A stretch of 64,000 nt of DNA, from the NCBI RefSeq assembly GCF_900446255.1, contig NZ_UIGI01000001.1, forward strand, positions 4,800,763-4,864,762, read 5' to 3'. Made by a program: the position numbers and the translations under genes. This document shows positions 1 through 8,487 of the stretch, piece after piece. Source of the DNA: Buttiauxella agrestis (GTDB lineage: Bacteria; Pseudomonadota; Gammaproteobacteria; Enterobacterales; Enterobacteriaceae). Positions within the stretch are counted from its first letter, which is position 1. Each line of letters starts with the position of its first letter. The notes beneath the pieces were generated by a model. That model did no database searches. It saw nothing but the letters and a program-made list of their open reading frames with translations, and had not been told where the DNA came from.

Positions 1-137
1 TCAGGCAGTTTCCCAGACATTACTCACCCGTCCGCCGCTCGTCACCCAGGAGCAAGCTCCCTGTGCTACCGCTCGACTTGCATGTGTTAGGCCTGCCGCC
101 AGCGTTCAATCTGAGCCATGATCAAACTCTTCAATTA
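1..137 (-). rRNA. rrs: 16S ribosomal RNA, 5' end (partial)
   Basis: Read on the minus strand, the first bases give the universal bacterial 16S start (GAAGAGTTTGATC, then the GGCTCAG and AACACATGCAAGTCGAGCGG stretches). The gene runs off the window edge, so only about 137 nt of the mature 5' end are present. The V1 loop has a GAGCTTGCTC core with flanking CACAGG / CTGGGTGACGAG, which resembles Klebsiella, Enterobacter or Buttiauxella rather than E. coli. The mature 5' end is set by alignment to the usual AAATTGAAG start; here the first base appears to be T. The position next to murI matches E. coli rrnB. Confidence 0.95.
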
Positions 138-306
138 AAAGCTTGATTTGCTTCAACTCGTGAAGCGGTGCTCAAAAATTAACTTTCGTAATAATTCAAC
201 TAAATGAATTACTGCTTGGTCACTCTTCAAGACTTGATATTTTTTTGATACCCGAAGGTATCTGAGATATCAATCCTGCGAGTGCCCACACAGATTGTCT
301 GATAAA

Positions 307-319
307 TTGTTAAAGAGCA
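307..319 (-). promoter_or_regulatory. rrn leader boxA antitermination site
   Basis: On the minus strand this reads TGCTCTTTAACAA, the conserved boxA of enterobacterial rRNA leaders. It lies between promoter P2 and the 16S gene. In the family it nucleates the NusB-NusE (S10) antitermination complex, which prevents Rho-dependent termination in the untranslated rRNA transcript. Confidence 0.9.
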
Positions 320-358
320 GTGAGTCAGGCGTTTTCGCTTGCTAACTCGAGGTGGCGT

Positions 359-386
359 ATATTACGCTTTCCTCTTTCAGAGTCAA
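359..386 (-). promoter_or_regulatory. rRNA operon promoter P2
   Basis: On the minus strand the -35 is TTGACT (381-386) and the -10 is TAATAT (359-364), with a 16-bp spacer. This is the usual layout of rrn P2. It is the proximal of two tandem promoters and drives basal rRNA synthesis. Confidence 0.88.
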
Positions 387-457
387 GCGTTTATTTTCGC
401 TTTTCATCTGGCTGACGGGCCGGTTTGTAAGCCGTTGTGCCGTGTCAGTGGAGGCGC

Positions 458-485
458 AGTATAGGGATTTTCTGGAGGCTGACAA
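458..485 (-). promoter_or_regulatory. rRNA operon promoter P1
   Basis: On the minus strand the -35 is TTGTCA (480-485) and the -10 is TATACT (458-463), separated by 16 bp. A GC-rich discriminator GCGCCTCC follows, the hallmark of stringently controlled rrn P1 promoters that are sensitive to ppGpp/DksA. Transcription should start near 452. The -10 differs by one base from the rrnB TATAAT remembered from E. coli. Confidence 0.85.
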
Positions 486-530
486 CCCCTATTTTCAATT
501 TTTATTTCAACCGTCGTTTTTTTATTCAAA
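486..530 (-). promoter_or_regulatory. Putative UP element of rrn P1
   Basis: Directly upstream of the P1 -35, the DNA is strongly A/T-rich with phased A and T tracts on the minus strand (AATAAAAATTGAAAAT). This is the position and composition of an RNA polymerase alpha-subunit UP element. The Fis sites usual for this promoter family would fall further upstream, inside the 3' end of murI. No individual Fis site was assigned. Confidence 0.65.
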
Positions 531-1388
531 ATTGCTGCGAACTGCCAGTTTTTCGAGCCTTTGGAAGCCATAACGCAGCAATACGGGTGTTAATTGCGCA
601 ATCTCAGGAGTGAGTCCCATACAGAAAGCAATATTCTCATCCGCAGAGAATGCATTCGGAGATTCATGCTCTAAGAGCCACACGGTTCGACGCGCAATCG
701 CAGCGCCCGAATCTATCAGCCGGGTACCTTCCGGCAGGACTTGCAGCAACTCTTCTTCTAATAGTGGGAAATGGGTGCAACCTAATACCACGGTATCTGG
801 CGGCTCTTTCATTCTCAGCCACGGGCGCAGGATTTTACGCAGTTCCTCAAGATCAACTGGCTGGCCATGTAACTTGGCCTCAGCTAACTCCACCAGTTCC
901 GCCGAACCGAGCATTTCGATTTTGCATTCTGACGCAAAGCGTGCAACCAGTTCGTGAGTATAAGGACGGCGAACTGTGCCGCGAGTCGCCAGCAACCCTA
1001 CAACACCATTAGTCGTCAAACGCGCAGCTGGCTTAATAGCAGGAACAACACCGACAACAGGGAAGGCGAACTTTTCGCGAAGCGCAGGAAGTGAAACGGT
1101 GCTCGCAGTATTACAAGCAATGATGGCGAGTGCGAGCGGGTAGCGTTCCTGAACCGCAGTCACAATTTCTACCACGCGCTCAACAATAAACTCTTCGCTT
1201 TTCTCGCCGTAGGGAAATGCTACGTTATCGAAAGCATATATATAGTGCAGGTCAGGCAAAAGCTGCCGGACTTCGTCATACACAGAGAGCCCACCGACAC
1301 CGGAGTCAAAAACCAGTACGGTGGGACGTGTATTAGAAGGTATAGCTGCCAGTGAGGTAGTATTCCCGTCCTGGGGTTTGATAGCCAT
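522..1388 (-). CDS. murI: Glutamate racemase
   Basis: Cytosolic enzyme that interconverts L- and D-glutamate and supplies D-Glu for peptidoglycan precursor UDP-MurNAc-pentapeptide. The 288-residue protein carries the substrate loop DSGVGGLSVYD and both catalytic cysteine motifs (IACNTAST and LGCTHFPLL). I chose the ATG at 1388 (MAIKPQDGN), which aligns with the E. coli start; the frame stays open 45 bp further upstream inside btuB. Its first 56 bp overlap the 3' end of btuB in another frame, so the two genes are probably co-transcribed and translationally linked. The enterobacterial enzyme is activated by UDP-MurNAc-Ala, and the N-terminal extension before the first motif fits that subfamily. 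Confidence 0.95.
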   Translation of the reverse strand: MAIKPQDGNTTSLAAIPSNTRPTVLVFDSGVGGLSVYDEVRQLLPDLHYIYAFDNVAFPYGEKSEEFIVERVVEIVTAVQERYPLALAIIACNTASTVSLPALREKFAFPVVGVVPAIKPAARLTTNGVVGLLATRGTVRRPYTHELVARFASECKIEMLGSAELVELAEAKLHGQPVDLEELRKILRPWLRMKEPPDTVVLGCTHFPLLEEELLQVLPEGTRLIDSGAAIARRTVWLLEHESPNAFSADENIAFCMGLTPEIAQLTPVLLRYGFQRLEKLAVRSNFE

Positions 1389-3201
1389 AAACCGTCTCGT
1401 AATCTTTATCGAACAGGTTGGCAATTCTACCACGAACGGTTAGCTGTGAGGTGACCGGATATGACGCGGAAACATCAACAGTACTGTAACTCGGCAAAAC
1501 CTGCTGAGTCGGGCTATACGAAGAAGTGTTGTTGTCGTAGCGTTTGCCGTAGTACTGCCACGCAACATCCATATCAACATTAAACATACTCCAGTCGAGC
1601 TGATACTTAGCCTGACGCTTGGCACGACGAGCCAGCACCTCATCCGTCTGGTCATCACGCGGGTCCATATACTGAAGCGTCACTTTATGGGTAAAGATGC
1701 CAGTATCAACGCTACCCGTCCATTCCAGCCCTTTGATGGTCGCGGACTTGATGTTGTCGTAATTCCCTTCGAAAGATCCCGGAGCAGAATAGTAAGTAAT
1801 CAGGTTTTCTATCTGGTAATGATAAGCCGACAAGCGCCAATCTACTGGCCCTGTTAATCCTTCAAGCCCGGTTTCCCATTGTTTAGACTCTTCTGGCTTC
1901 AGGTTTGGATTTGAGTCGATACCAAAGCGTGTCGAACCAAACTGCTGCCCAAGCGATGGTGCGAGGAACCCGGTGCCGTAAGAAACCGTGGCACGATAAC
2001 CTTCAACAAACTCCCACCCTGCGGCCGTCTGCCATGTGCCATGCCAGCCAAATTGTTCGTCATTGTCTTCACGCCCAGAGGCTTCCAGCGTCACATCGCC
2101 AAACTGCTGCTGACCGCTGAGGTAAACACCGGTGTTATCGCGCTTATAGGTATCTGACATTGCCGTATCTGAAGACGTCAAGCGCTGCTGCTGCCAATCA
2201 ACGCCTGCACTGACTGAGCCATTTCCTACAACAAAGTTATTACCCCACTGAATGTTACGCTGGGTCATATTGTCGAGAGTGGTACCGTCGTTATAGCGGC
2301 CATTCACGCTGCTATAGTTGTAGTCTTTTACTTTTTGATAGCTAGCCAACAACTGAGAAGAGTAAAGGCCAGAATGGAAGCGCATGCCCGCATCGAATGT
2401 CTGGTTGTAAAGTTGCTCTTCATCGCCACCGCCAGCGTACCCATACGACCCCTGGTCGTAATCGGTATTGTTGGTATAACCGTAACCACGGAAGAAACCA
2501 TCAAACTCGTCACTGAACTTGTGCTCAAGCCCGCCCCAGAAAGATTTGCTGCGATAACCATCGCGGTCACTATCGCCGCTATAAGGTGAATCCGGCAGGA
2601 CGTTGAAACCTTTGGTCATTTCATACGAACCCGCGACCGTCGCCACGGTGTCACCAAAACGATGACGCAAAGTACCGTCGTATTGCTGATAGCCGTTCGA
2701 GCCTACACCCGCATTGATTTGCGATTTCTCTTCATCGGTCTGCGTGATGATATTCACCACGCCGCCAATTGCACCCGATCCATAAACCGCTGAACGAGGG
2801 CCGCGAATGTATTCCACGCGTTGCACTAATGAGAGGGGGATTTGATTAATATCAGCAGTGTTAGAAATCCCTGGGCGAGCGATAGGAATACCGTCTACCA
2901 GCACTAACACATGGCTTGCATTGGTTCCGCGAATAAACATAGAAGAACCTTGCCCAATGCCGCCGTACTGCGCGATATCCACGCCAGGCAAACGACGCAT
3001 AACATCGTTAAGCGATTTTGCCTGCCACTGGTCGATATCTTCCCGGGTAACAACATCGGTTGGAGCCAGAACAGTATTTACCGGTTGCTGAAAACGGTTA
3101 GCCGTTACTACCAGGCTATCATCAGAATTGCTGTCTTGCGCCCAGCCTGAAAAAGCCGTTACGGACAACGCCGTAAACAGCGAAAGTTTTTTTAACTTCA
3201 T
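1333..3201 (-). CDS. btuB: TonB-dependent vitamin B12 outer-membrane receptor
   Basis: Outer-membrane beta-barrel that binds cobalamin and imports it using TonB-ExbBD energy. The 622-residue precursor has a signal peptide (KKLSLFTALSVTAFSGWAQ), a TonB box (DSLVVTANR) just after it, a plug domain with the IYGSG/GGVVNI-type motif (RGPRSAVYGSGAIGGVVNI), then the 22-strand barrel. It ends with an aromatic terminal strand (YYLTGSYTF) suitable for BAM recognition. An Asp/Gly-rich calcium-binding loop area (SPYSGDSDRDGY) matches BtuB. Expression should be repressed by adenosylcobalamin through the upstream riboswitch. The E. coli protein is about 614 residues. Confidence 0.96.
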   Translation of the reverse strand: MKLKKLSLFTALSVTAFSGWAQDSNSDDSLVVTANRFQQPVNTVLAPTDVVTREDIDQWQAKSLNDVMRRLPGVDIAQYGGIGQGSSMFIRGTNASHVLVLVDGIPIARPGISNTADINQIPLSLVQRVEYIRGPRSAVYGSGAIGGVVNIITQTDEEKSQINAGVGSNGYQQYDGTLRHRFGDTVATVAGSYEMTKGFNVLPDSPYSGDSDRDGYRSKSFWGGLEHKFSDEFDGFFRGYGYTNNTDYDQGSYGYAGGGDEEQLYNQTFDAGMRFHSGLYSSQLLASYQKVKDYNYSSVNGRYNDGTTLDNMTQRNIQWGNNFVVGNGSVSAGVDWQQQRLTSSDTAMSDTYKRDNTGVYLSGQQQFGDVTLEASGREDNDEQFGWHGTWQTAAGWEFVEGYRATVSYGTGFLAPSLGQQFGSTRFGIDSNPNLKPEESKQWETGLEGLTGPVDWRLSAYHYQIENLITYYSAPGSFEGNYDNIKSATIKGLEWTGSVDTGIFTHKVTLQYMDPRDDQTDEVLARRAKRQAKYQLDWSMFNVDMDVAWQYYGKRYDNNTSSYSPTQQVLPSYSTVDVSASYPVTSQLTVRGRIANLFDKDYETVYGYQTPGREYYLTGSYTF

Positions 3202-3437
3202 TTATATAAGCATCCGCTTTCCAAAAAGGATGCCGCAGACATAACCGATAGCACGCGATAGTTATGACAAATTGCGACGTATACCGGCAGGTCTTCGGGC
3301 TTGGATGTGTTTTACGGATGATGACTTCCCACTTATATAAGCAGTGTCTGCACATGGCATTCATCCCACTATTCCTTACCGCTGCGCGTCAGCCCCAGAA
3401 TTGCACTGGGTTCCCTTTTAACTTATAAAAAGGCCGG
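3202..3437 (-). promoter_or_regulatory. Cobalamin riboswitch in the btuB leader
   Basis: The minus-strand leader contains the B12 box (AAGCCCGAAGACCTGCCGG, 3284-3302), the GCCGG partner strand at the 5' end (3433-3437), and the conserved core around CCAGTGC...CTGGGGCTGACGCGCAGCGGTAAGGAA. Together these define an adenosylcobalamin aptamer. Next to the start codon, 3210-3233 forms a GCATCC/GGATGC stem that can mask the ribosome-binding region, as in the E. coli btuB expression platform. Ligand binding is expected to shut off translation of btuB. The boundary of the aptamer is approximate. Confidence 0.92.
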
Positions 3438-3497
3438 AAACGCTATGCTACGATTTTGTTAATAAGTTTGTCTATAAACATCAAAGTGCAACAGCAC

Positions 3498-3525
3498 TGG
3501 ACATCAGGAACCTATTCCCTACAAT
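3498..3525 (+). promoter_or_regulatory. Putative trmA promoter with GC-rich discriminator
   Basis: TGGACA (3498-3503) and TACAAT (3520-3525) with a 16-bp spacer sit about 40 bp before trmA. The -10 is followed by TCGCCGCG. The short spacer and GC discriminator resemble rrn P1. From memory, E. coli trmA is known for growth-rate and stringent control of an rRNA-like promoter. Confidence 0.6.
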
Positions 3526-3563
3526 TCGCCGCGTAGTTTGACTCTATTAACAGGTATCAGCTC

Positions 3564-4664
3564 ATGACCCCCGAACATCTCCCAATTGAACAGTACGACG
3601 CGCAACTGGCCGAAAAAGTCGCCCGCTTGCAAAGCATGATGGCCCCTTTTGCAGCGCCTGCGCCGGAGGTGTTCCGTTCACCGGTCAGCCATTACCGGAT
3701 GCGTGCTGAATTTCGCATCTGGCATGATGAAGACGATCTGTACCACATCATGTTTGACCAGGAGACGAAGCAGCGCATTCGGGTTAACACCTTCCCGGCA
3801 GCCAGCTCGCTCATCAACGCGTTGATGCCTGCAATGCTCGACGGCGTGCGTGATATTCCCGCCCTGCGCCATAAGCTCTTCCAGATTGATTATCTGACGA
3901 CAATGAGCAACCAGGCGGTTGTTTCACTGCTATATCACCGCAAACTGGGTGAAGAATGGCAAGAACACGCCCAGGCGCTGCGCGATAAGCTGCGTGCTCA
4001 GGGTTTCAACGTTCACTTAATTGGCCGCGCCACCAAAACCAAAATCGAGCTGGATCAGGATTTCATCGACGAGCGTTTGACCGTTGCGGGCAAAGAGATG
4101 ATTTATCGCCAGGTGGAAAACAGTTTCACGCAACCCAACGCGGCGATGAATGTTCATATGCTGGAATGGGCACTGGATGCGACTCAAAACTCAAGCGGCG
4201 ATTTGCTGGAACTGTATTGCGGCAACGGTAACTTCTCGCTGGCACTGGCACGTAACTTTAACCGCGTGCTGGCAACTGAAATCGCCAAGCCGTCTGTTGC
4301 TGCCGCGCAATACAATATTGAAGCGAATGAAATTGAAAACGTGCAAATCATTCGTATGGCAGCTGAAGATTTTACCCAGGCAATGAATGGCGTGCGTGAG
4401 TTTAACCGCCTGAAAGGCATCGACCTGAAAAGCTACCAGTGCGAAACGATTTTTGTCGATCCACCGCGCAGCGGCCTAGATAAAAATACCGTGAAGATGG
4501 TGCAGGCGTACCCGCGTATTCTCTACATTTCCTGCAATCCGCAAACCCTGTGCGAAAACCTGGAAACATTGTGCGAAACGCATAACGTGTCGCGCCTGGC
4601 GCTATTCGACCAGTTCCCTTACACGCACCATATGGAATGCGGCGTGTGGCTGACACGTAAATAG
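3564..4664 (+). CDS. trmA: tRNA (uracil-5-)-methyltransferase
   Basis: SAM-dependent enzyme that makes m5U54 (ribothymidine) in the T-loop of essentially all tRNAs; in E. coli it also acts on tmRNA and some 16S rRNA. At 366 residues it matches the E. coli enzyme exactly. The C-terminal Rossmann domain has the SAM motif [16 protein letters not shown], the [10 protein letters not shown] motif, the nucleophile motif YISCNPQTL and the general-base region [12 protein letters not shown]. The family's catalytic cysteine lies in SCNP. It is divergent from btuB and monocistronic, with its own terminator. Confidence 0.97.
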   Translation: MTPEHLPIEQYDAQLAEKVARLQSMMAPFAAPAPEVFRSPVSHYRMRAEFRIWHDEDDLYHIMFDQETKQRIRVNTFPAASSLINALMPAMLDGVRDIPALRHKLFQIDYLTTMSNQAVVSLLYHRKLGEEWQEHAQALRDKLRAQGFNVHLIGRATKTKIELDQDFIDERLTVAGKEMIYRQVENSFTQPNAAMNVHMLEWALDATQNSSGDLLELYCGNGNFSLALARNFNRVLATEIAKPSVAAAQYNIEANEIENVQIIRMAAEDFTQAMNGVREFNRLKGIDLKSYQCETIFVDPPRSGLDKNTVKMVQAYPRILYISCNPQTLCENLETLCETHNVSRLALFDQFPYTHHMECGVWLTRK

Positions 4665-4670
4665 CAAAAC

Positions 4671-4696
4671 GGACGCTTCGGCGTCCGTTTTTGTTT
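4671..4696. terminator. Terminator between trmA and yijD
   Basis: Perfect 6-bp stem GGACGC-TTCG-GCGTCC with a tetraloop (4671-4686), followed by a T-rich run on the plus strand and preceded by AAAAC. It terminates trmA and could also serve the convergent fabR-yijD transcript. Confidence 0.85.
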
Positions 4697-4709
4697 TTAG
4701 CTCAGGGGA

Positions 4710-5066
4710 TTATTCAGCAAACTGCGTTTTAAGCGCCCGGACTTTAAAGCCAATCCAGAACAATAATGCGACTGAAAGTACCGATGGCAGGAAGTTAGAA
4801 CCCATTGCCGGATATTCAGCACGCACAACGGCGCTGTACAACAGCACTCCCAGCACAAAACAAGCCGCTGCAATACTTGGCAGACCAACCGGCATCGTGC
4901 GGTTTTGGTAGCGATGATGCAAACAGTACACCGTCAGCACCAGCGTAATAATAGGGAAAATGGAAAACGGCACAACCGAGCTAAACAACGCGGCAAACGT
5001 TCCGTTAATCGCAAGGCCCGCGATCAACGCTAACCCGAGCGTACCTCTCTCTTGTAACTGTTTCAT
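4710..5066 (-). CDS. yijD: Small inner-membrane protein YijD
   Basis: 118-residue integral membrane protein (DUF1422-type as remembered) with four predicted transmembrane segments: [18 protein letters not shown], then a Val/Ile/Leu-rich segment before YCLHHRY, a third over [15 protein letters not shown], and a fourth over [14 protein letters not shown]. The function is unknown. The start is the ATG at 5066 (MKQLQERG), preceded by AAGGAAGAG; a TTG 15 bp upstream is less likely. It lies 15 bp downstream of fabR, whose stop overlaps the ribosome-binding region, so the pair is an operon. Confidence 0.88.
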   Translation of the reverse strand: MKQLQERGTLGLALIAGLAINGTFAALFSSVVPFSIFPIITLVLTVYCLHHRYQNRTMPVGLPSIAAACFVLGVLLYSAVVRAEYPAMGSNFLPSVLSVALLFWIGFKVRALKTQFAE

Positions 5067-5081
5067 TGCTCTTCCTTTCAA

Positions 5082-5726
5082 TCACTCTTCGGATATTTGA
5101 GCTAATGCCACTTTCTCTTGCTCCCGGCGATACCAGTAATACGCACCTTTTGAAATCATACGTAACTGAAGCACCAGTCGCTCTTCAAGCTGACGACGCT
5201 GATCGGCATCAACGTCCAACGCTTCGGCACCAGCACTAAAGACAATCGTCACCATCGCTTCAGCCTGCGCCTCAGTGAAACTGCGCGGCATGCGATTTTC
5301 GAGTTCCAGATAGTCCGCAAGTTCCGCAATAAAATGCTGAATTTCACGCGCGACAGCGGCACGGAACGCGGCAGACGTTCCAGACCGTTCACGCAACAGC
5401 AAGCGGAATGCGTTGGGATTATTACCGATAAATTCCATAAATGTTGAGACAGAAGTTCGAATTACGCTCCCGCCTTTGGCAATTCGTTGGCGAGCCTGGC
5501 GCATTAACTGGCGCAACATTAGGCCGCTTTCATCAACCATGGTCAGACCCAGTTCATCAACATCACGGAAATGGCGATAAAACGATGTTGGCGCAATTCC
5601 TGCCTCACGGGCGACCTCGCGCAAACTCAGGCTGGCAAAACTCCGTTCAGCACTTAATTGACTAAACGCGGCTTCGACCAGAGAACGCCTGGTTCTTTCT
5701 TTTTGTTGCGCTCTTACACCCATCAT
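5082..5726 (-). CDS. fabR: TetR-family repressor of unsaturated fatty-acid synthesis
   Basis: Cytosolic dimeric repressor that, in E. coli, represses fabA and fabB and senses the ratio of unsaturated to saturated acyl-ACP/CoA. The 214-residue protein has the TetR N-terminal helix-turn-helix ([30 protein letters not shown]) and is nearly identical to E. coli FabR up to the last 15 residues, which diverge. Two tandem ATG codons (5726 and 5723) are possible starts; the second gives MGVRAQQK, the form remembered for E. coli. It is co-transcribed with yijD and divergent from sthA. Confidence 0.95.
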   Translation of the reverse strand: MMGVRAQQKERTRRSLVEAAFSQLSAERSFASLSLREVAREAGIAPTSFYRHFRDVDELGLTMVDESGLMLRQLMRQARQRIAKGGSVIRTSVSTFMEFIGNNPNAFRLLLRERSGTSAAFRAAVAREIQHFIAELADYLELENRMPRSFTEAQAEAMVTIVFSAGAEALDVDADQRRQLEERLVLQLRMISKGAYYWYRREQEKVALAQISEE

Positions 5727-5906
5727 GTTGCCTGAATCTCTTAAATCGACGTCGCACTATACCAGAGAATAACTTAACTGGTTTTATACAGGTTTGTGAA
5801 TGATTGTTTACGCGAGCTTGCTCGCGTTACGCAGCAAAAAGCACAACGACAATTGGGTTATCCCGGCGTTAATGTTACCATCGTGTTGCTTTTATGTATA
5901 AGAACA

Positions 5907-5919
5907 GGTAAGCCTTACC
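5907..5919 (+). promoter_or_regulatory. Inverted repeat over the sthA ribosome-binding site
   Basis: GGTAAGCCTTACC ends at the base before the sthA ATG and contains the only Shine-Dalgarno-like AGG. A 5-bp stem GGTAA/TTACC with a GCC loop could mask the site. Any effect on translation is inference. Confidence 0.4.
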
Positions 5920-7320
5920 ATGTCACACACCTACGATTATGACGCAGTAGTAATTGGTTCCGGCCCAGGCGGCGAAGGCGCTGCAATGGGGCTGGTGAAA
6001 CTTGGAGCAAGGGTAGCTGTTGTTGAGCGCTACCATAACGTGGGTGGCGGCTGTACCCATTGGGGAACCATCCCCTCGAAAGCCCTCCGCCACGCCGTCA
6101 GCCGCATTATCGAATTTAATCAAAACCCTTTATACAGCGACCACACCCATCTACTCCGTTCTTCCTTCGCCGACATTCTCAATCATGCCGACAGCGTAAT
6201 TAACCAACAGACTCGTATGCGCCAGAGCTTCTATGAGCGCAATCGCTGCGAGATGCTGCAAGGCGATGCACGTTTTGTCGATGCGCATACTATTTCGCTG
6301 GAATGTCACGATGGTTCGGTGGAGATGATTACCGCCGAGAAATTCCTGATAGCCTGTGGCTCGCGCCCGTATCGTCCACCGGAAGTCGATTTTTCACATC
6401 CGCGTGTGTACGACAGCGATTCCATTCTTAACCTGCACCACGAACCCCGCCACGTCATTATTTATGGCGCGGGGGTGATTGGTTGCGAGTACGCATCGAT
6501 TTTCCGTGGCATGAACGTCAAAGTTGATTTGATTAACACTCGTGACCGTCTGCTGGCGTTTCTCGATCAGGAGATGTCTGATTCGCTCTCTTACCACTTC
6601 TGGAACAGCGGCGTGGTTATTCGTCACAACGAAGAGTTCGAGAATATTGAAGGTGTGGAAGATGGCGTGATTGTGTCGTTAAAGTCTGGCAAAAAAGTGA
6701 AAGCTGACTGCCTGCTTTATGCGAACGGGCGCACCGGTAATACCGATTCTTTGTCACTGGAAAATGTGGGGCTGGAAGCCGATGGTCGTGGTCTGTTGAA
6801 GGTCAACAGCATGTATCAGACCGCACAGCCGCACATTTATGCAGTAGGCGATGTGATTGGTTATCCAAGTCTGGCCTCAGCGGCTTACGATCAGGGCCGA
6901 ATCGCTGCACAAGCGATGGTCAAAGGTGAAGCGACGGCGCATCTGATTGAAGATATCCCGACCGGTATTTATACCATTCCGGAAATCAGCTCAGTCGGGA
7001 AAACCGAACAGCAGTTAACATCGATGAAAGTACCGTACGAAGTAGGTCGGGCGCAGTTCAAACACCTTGCTCGCGCACAAATCGTCGGTATGAACGTGGG
7101 CACACTAAAAATTCTCTTCCATCGTGAGACGAAAGAGATTTTAGGGATTCACTGCTTTGGTGAACGCGCGGCCGAAATTATTCACATCGGCCAGGCGATT
7201 ATGGAACAGAAAGGTGGCGGCAATACCATTGAGTACTTTGTTAACACCACCTTCAACTACCCAACTATGGCGGAAGCCTATCGGGTAGCAGCTTTAAACG
7301 GCTTGAACCGCTTGTTTTAA
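5920..7320 (+). CDS. sthA: Soluble pyridine nucleotide transhydrogenase
   Basis: FAD enzyme of the cytosol that moves hydride from NADPH to NAD+, draining excess NADPH. At 466 residues it matches E. coli SthA (UdhA). The FAD motif [12 protein letters not shown] is near the N terminus, the NAD(P) motif [14 protein letters not shown] is near residue 185, and the second FAD motif [16 protein letters not shown] is near 310. It belongs to the lipoamide-dehydrogenase fold but has [15 protein letters not shown], where the second redox cysteine is replaced by Thr. This is diagnostic of SthA rather than a disulfide reductase. Its last 27 bp overlap the 3' end of convergent oxyR. Confidence 0.97.
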   Translation: MSHTYDYDAVVIGSGPGGEGAAMGLVKLGARVAVVERYHNVGGGCTHWGTIPSKALRHAVSRIIEFNQNPLYSDHTHLLRSSFADILNHADSVINQQTRMRQSFYERNRCEMLQGDARFVDAHTISLECHDGSVEMITAEKFLIACGSRPYRPPEVDFSHPRVYDSDSILNLHHEPRHVIIYGAGVIGCEYASIFRGMNVKVDLINTRDRLLAFLDQEMSDSLSYHFWNSGVVIRHNEEFENIEGVEDGVIVSLKSGKKVKADCLLYANGRTGNTDSLSLENVGLEADGRGLLKVNSMYQTAQPHIYAVGDVIGYPSLASAAYDQGRIAAQAMVKGEATAHLIEDIPTGIYTIPEISSVGKTEQQLTSMKVPYEVGRAQFKHLARAQIVGMNVGTLKILFHRETKEILGIHCFGERAAEIIHIGQAIMEQKGGGNTIEYFVNTTFNYPTMAEAYRVAALNGLNRLF

Positions 7321-8220
7321 CGCTGGCTCAAAATGGCCATCCATATGGGTACGGATGGCCTCTGCGAGTTGCTCATAGCGACCACGCAGCGGAGAACCCG
7401 GACGATAAACCAGGCCGATAGTACGACGCGGCTCTGGTTTATAACATGGCAAATAAACCACGCCATCGCGGCAACGTTCGTTCGGCACAGCCAGCGCAGG
7501 TAACAATGTGATACCGCTTCCGGCGGCGACCATGTTGCGCAGCGTTTCGAGGCTGGTTGCACGGAAATGGGTATCTTCATCGGCACCCGCTTCAAAGCAG
7601 AAACCTAACGCCTGATCGCGCAAACAATGCCCGTCTTCCAGCATCAGCAGTTTTTCACCAGCCAAATCAGACAACGGCACGCGATCGCGATCTGCCCACG
7701 CGTGATCCTGGTAAATCGCCAGCATCATCGGCTCGTCAAACAATGGCACTTCGATAAACGCTTCGCTCTCTTTCACCAATGCCAGAATTGCACAGTCGAG
7801 TTTTCCGCTATCAAGCTGCGCTAACAGTTGATGGGTTTGCGCCTCGTGCAGGTACATTTCCAGCTTAGGGAAGGTTTTGTGCAGTTCCGGGATAATCTGC
7901 GGTAACAGATAAGGCCCAACAGTGGGGATCAAGCCAATGTGCAGCGGCCCGGACATCGCCTCGCCCTGCTGACTTGCCATCTCTTTGAGCACTTTAACTT
8001 CGCGCAACACCGTACGTGCCTGATCCACCAGCAGCAAACCCGCCTGAGTGAACAAGACTTTACGGCTGGTACGTTCAAGCAACATTACGCCAAGTTCATC
8101 TTCAAGTTTACGAATCTGACCGCTAAGCGTTGGCTGACTGACATGGCAGGCATCCGCTGCCCGACGAAAGTGACGATGTTCTGCCAGCGCCACCAGGTAT
8201 TCTAGATCACGAATATTCAT
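7294..8220 (-). CDS. oxyR: Hydrogen-peroxide-sensing LysR-type activator
   Basis: Tetrameric transcription factor that activates katG, ahpCF, oxyS, grxA and others when oxidised by H2O2. The 308-residue protein has the LysR helix-turn-helix at residues 1-60 ([25 protein letters not shown]) and the effector domain with the redox pair in [19 protein letters not shown], corresponding to Cys199 and Cys208. The tail is three residues longer than in E. coli. It is divergent from oxyS and likely represses its own promoter. The 3' end overlaps sthA by 27 bp with no terminator between. Confidence 0.97.
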   Translation of the reverse strand: MNIRDLEYLVALAEHRHFRRAADACHVSQPTLSGQIRKLEDELGVMLLERTSRKVLFTQAGLLLVDQARTVLREVKVLKEMASQQGEAMSGPLHIGLIPTVGPYLLPQIIPELHKTFPKLEMYLHEAQTHQLLAQLDSGKLDCAILALVKESEAFIEVPLFDEPMMLAIYQDHAWADRDRVPLSDLAGEKLLMLEDGHCLRDQALGFCFEAGADEDTHFRATSLETLRNMVAAGSGITLLPALAVPNERCRDGVVYLPCYKPEPRRTIGLVYRPGSPLRGRYEQLAEAIRTHMDGHFEPALKQAVQAV

Positions 8221-8241
8221 TCTCTATCCTCCGTCGCCATG

Positions 8242-8278
8242 ATAGCCCATGGCGATAGAAATCATAGCAACGAACGAT
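8242..8278. promoter_or_regulatory. OxyR binding site between oxyR and oxyS
   Basis: Four quarter-sites fall at the exact 11-bp spacing of the 37-bp OxyR motif: ATAG (8242-8245), CGAT (8253-8256), ATAG (8264-8267) and CGAT (8275-8278), each separated by 7 bp. The consensus quarter-sites are ATAG and CTAT. The site lies just upstream of the oxyR start and about 40 bp before the inferred oxyS start, consistent with oxyR autorepression and oxyS activation. Confidence 0.75.
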
Positions 8279-8316
8279 TATCCCTATCAACCATTGATGT
8301 TGAATAATAGCCAGCA

Positions 8317-8428
8317 ACAGCACAAACCATCCATGACCAGGTTGTGCTGTAGGGAACTCCTCTGTTCTCCGAACTAAAACTGAAGCCAACGTGAGTTATT
8401 TAGCGGACGTAATGTCCGCTCTTTTTTT
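8317..8428 (+). ncRNA. oxyS: OxyS small regulatory RNA (diverged)
   Basis: Peroxide-induced Hfq-dependent sRNA, divergent from oxyR. The linker AAGCCAACGTGA, remembered from E. coli OxyS, is conserved at 8383-8394. The 3' terminator is a perfect 7-bp stem AGCGGAC/GTCCGCT followed by seven T. The 5' hairpin CAGCACAA...TTGTGCTG and a short second hairpin GGAAC/GTTCT restore the three-hairpin plan of the 109-nt E. coli RNA, although their sequences differ. A -10-like TAATAG (8305-8310) sets the start near 8317, giving about 110 nt. The primary sequence of the fhlA-kissing loops is not conserved, so targets may differ. Confidence 0.72.
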
Positions 8429-8440
8429 ATCCGCTAAAAA

Positions 8441-8467
8441 CAAAAAAGCCCGGCACAAGGCCAGGCT
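8441..8467 (-). terminator. Terminator of the arg operon, downstream of argH
   Basis: On the minus strand, an 8-bp stem AGCCTGGC-CTTGT-GCCGGGCT (one G-T pair) is followed by TTTTTTGTTTTT. It ends argCBGH just before the oxyS terminator on the other strand. Confidence 0.88.
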
Positions 8468-8487
8468 CATTTTGTAACGCAATGATT

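Noticed and set aside
352-573. 73-codon plus-strand frame across the rrn promoters
   Set aside because: It consists entirely of rrn P1/P2 and UP-element sequence.
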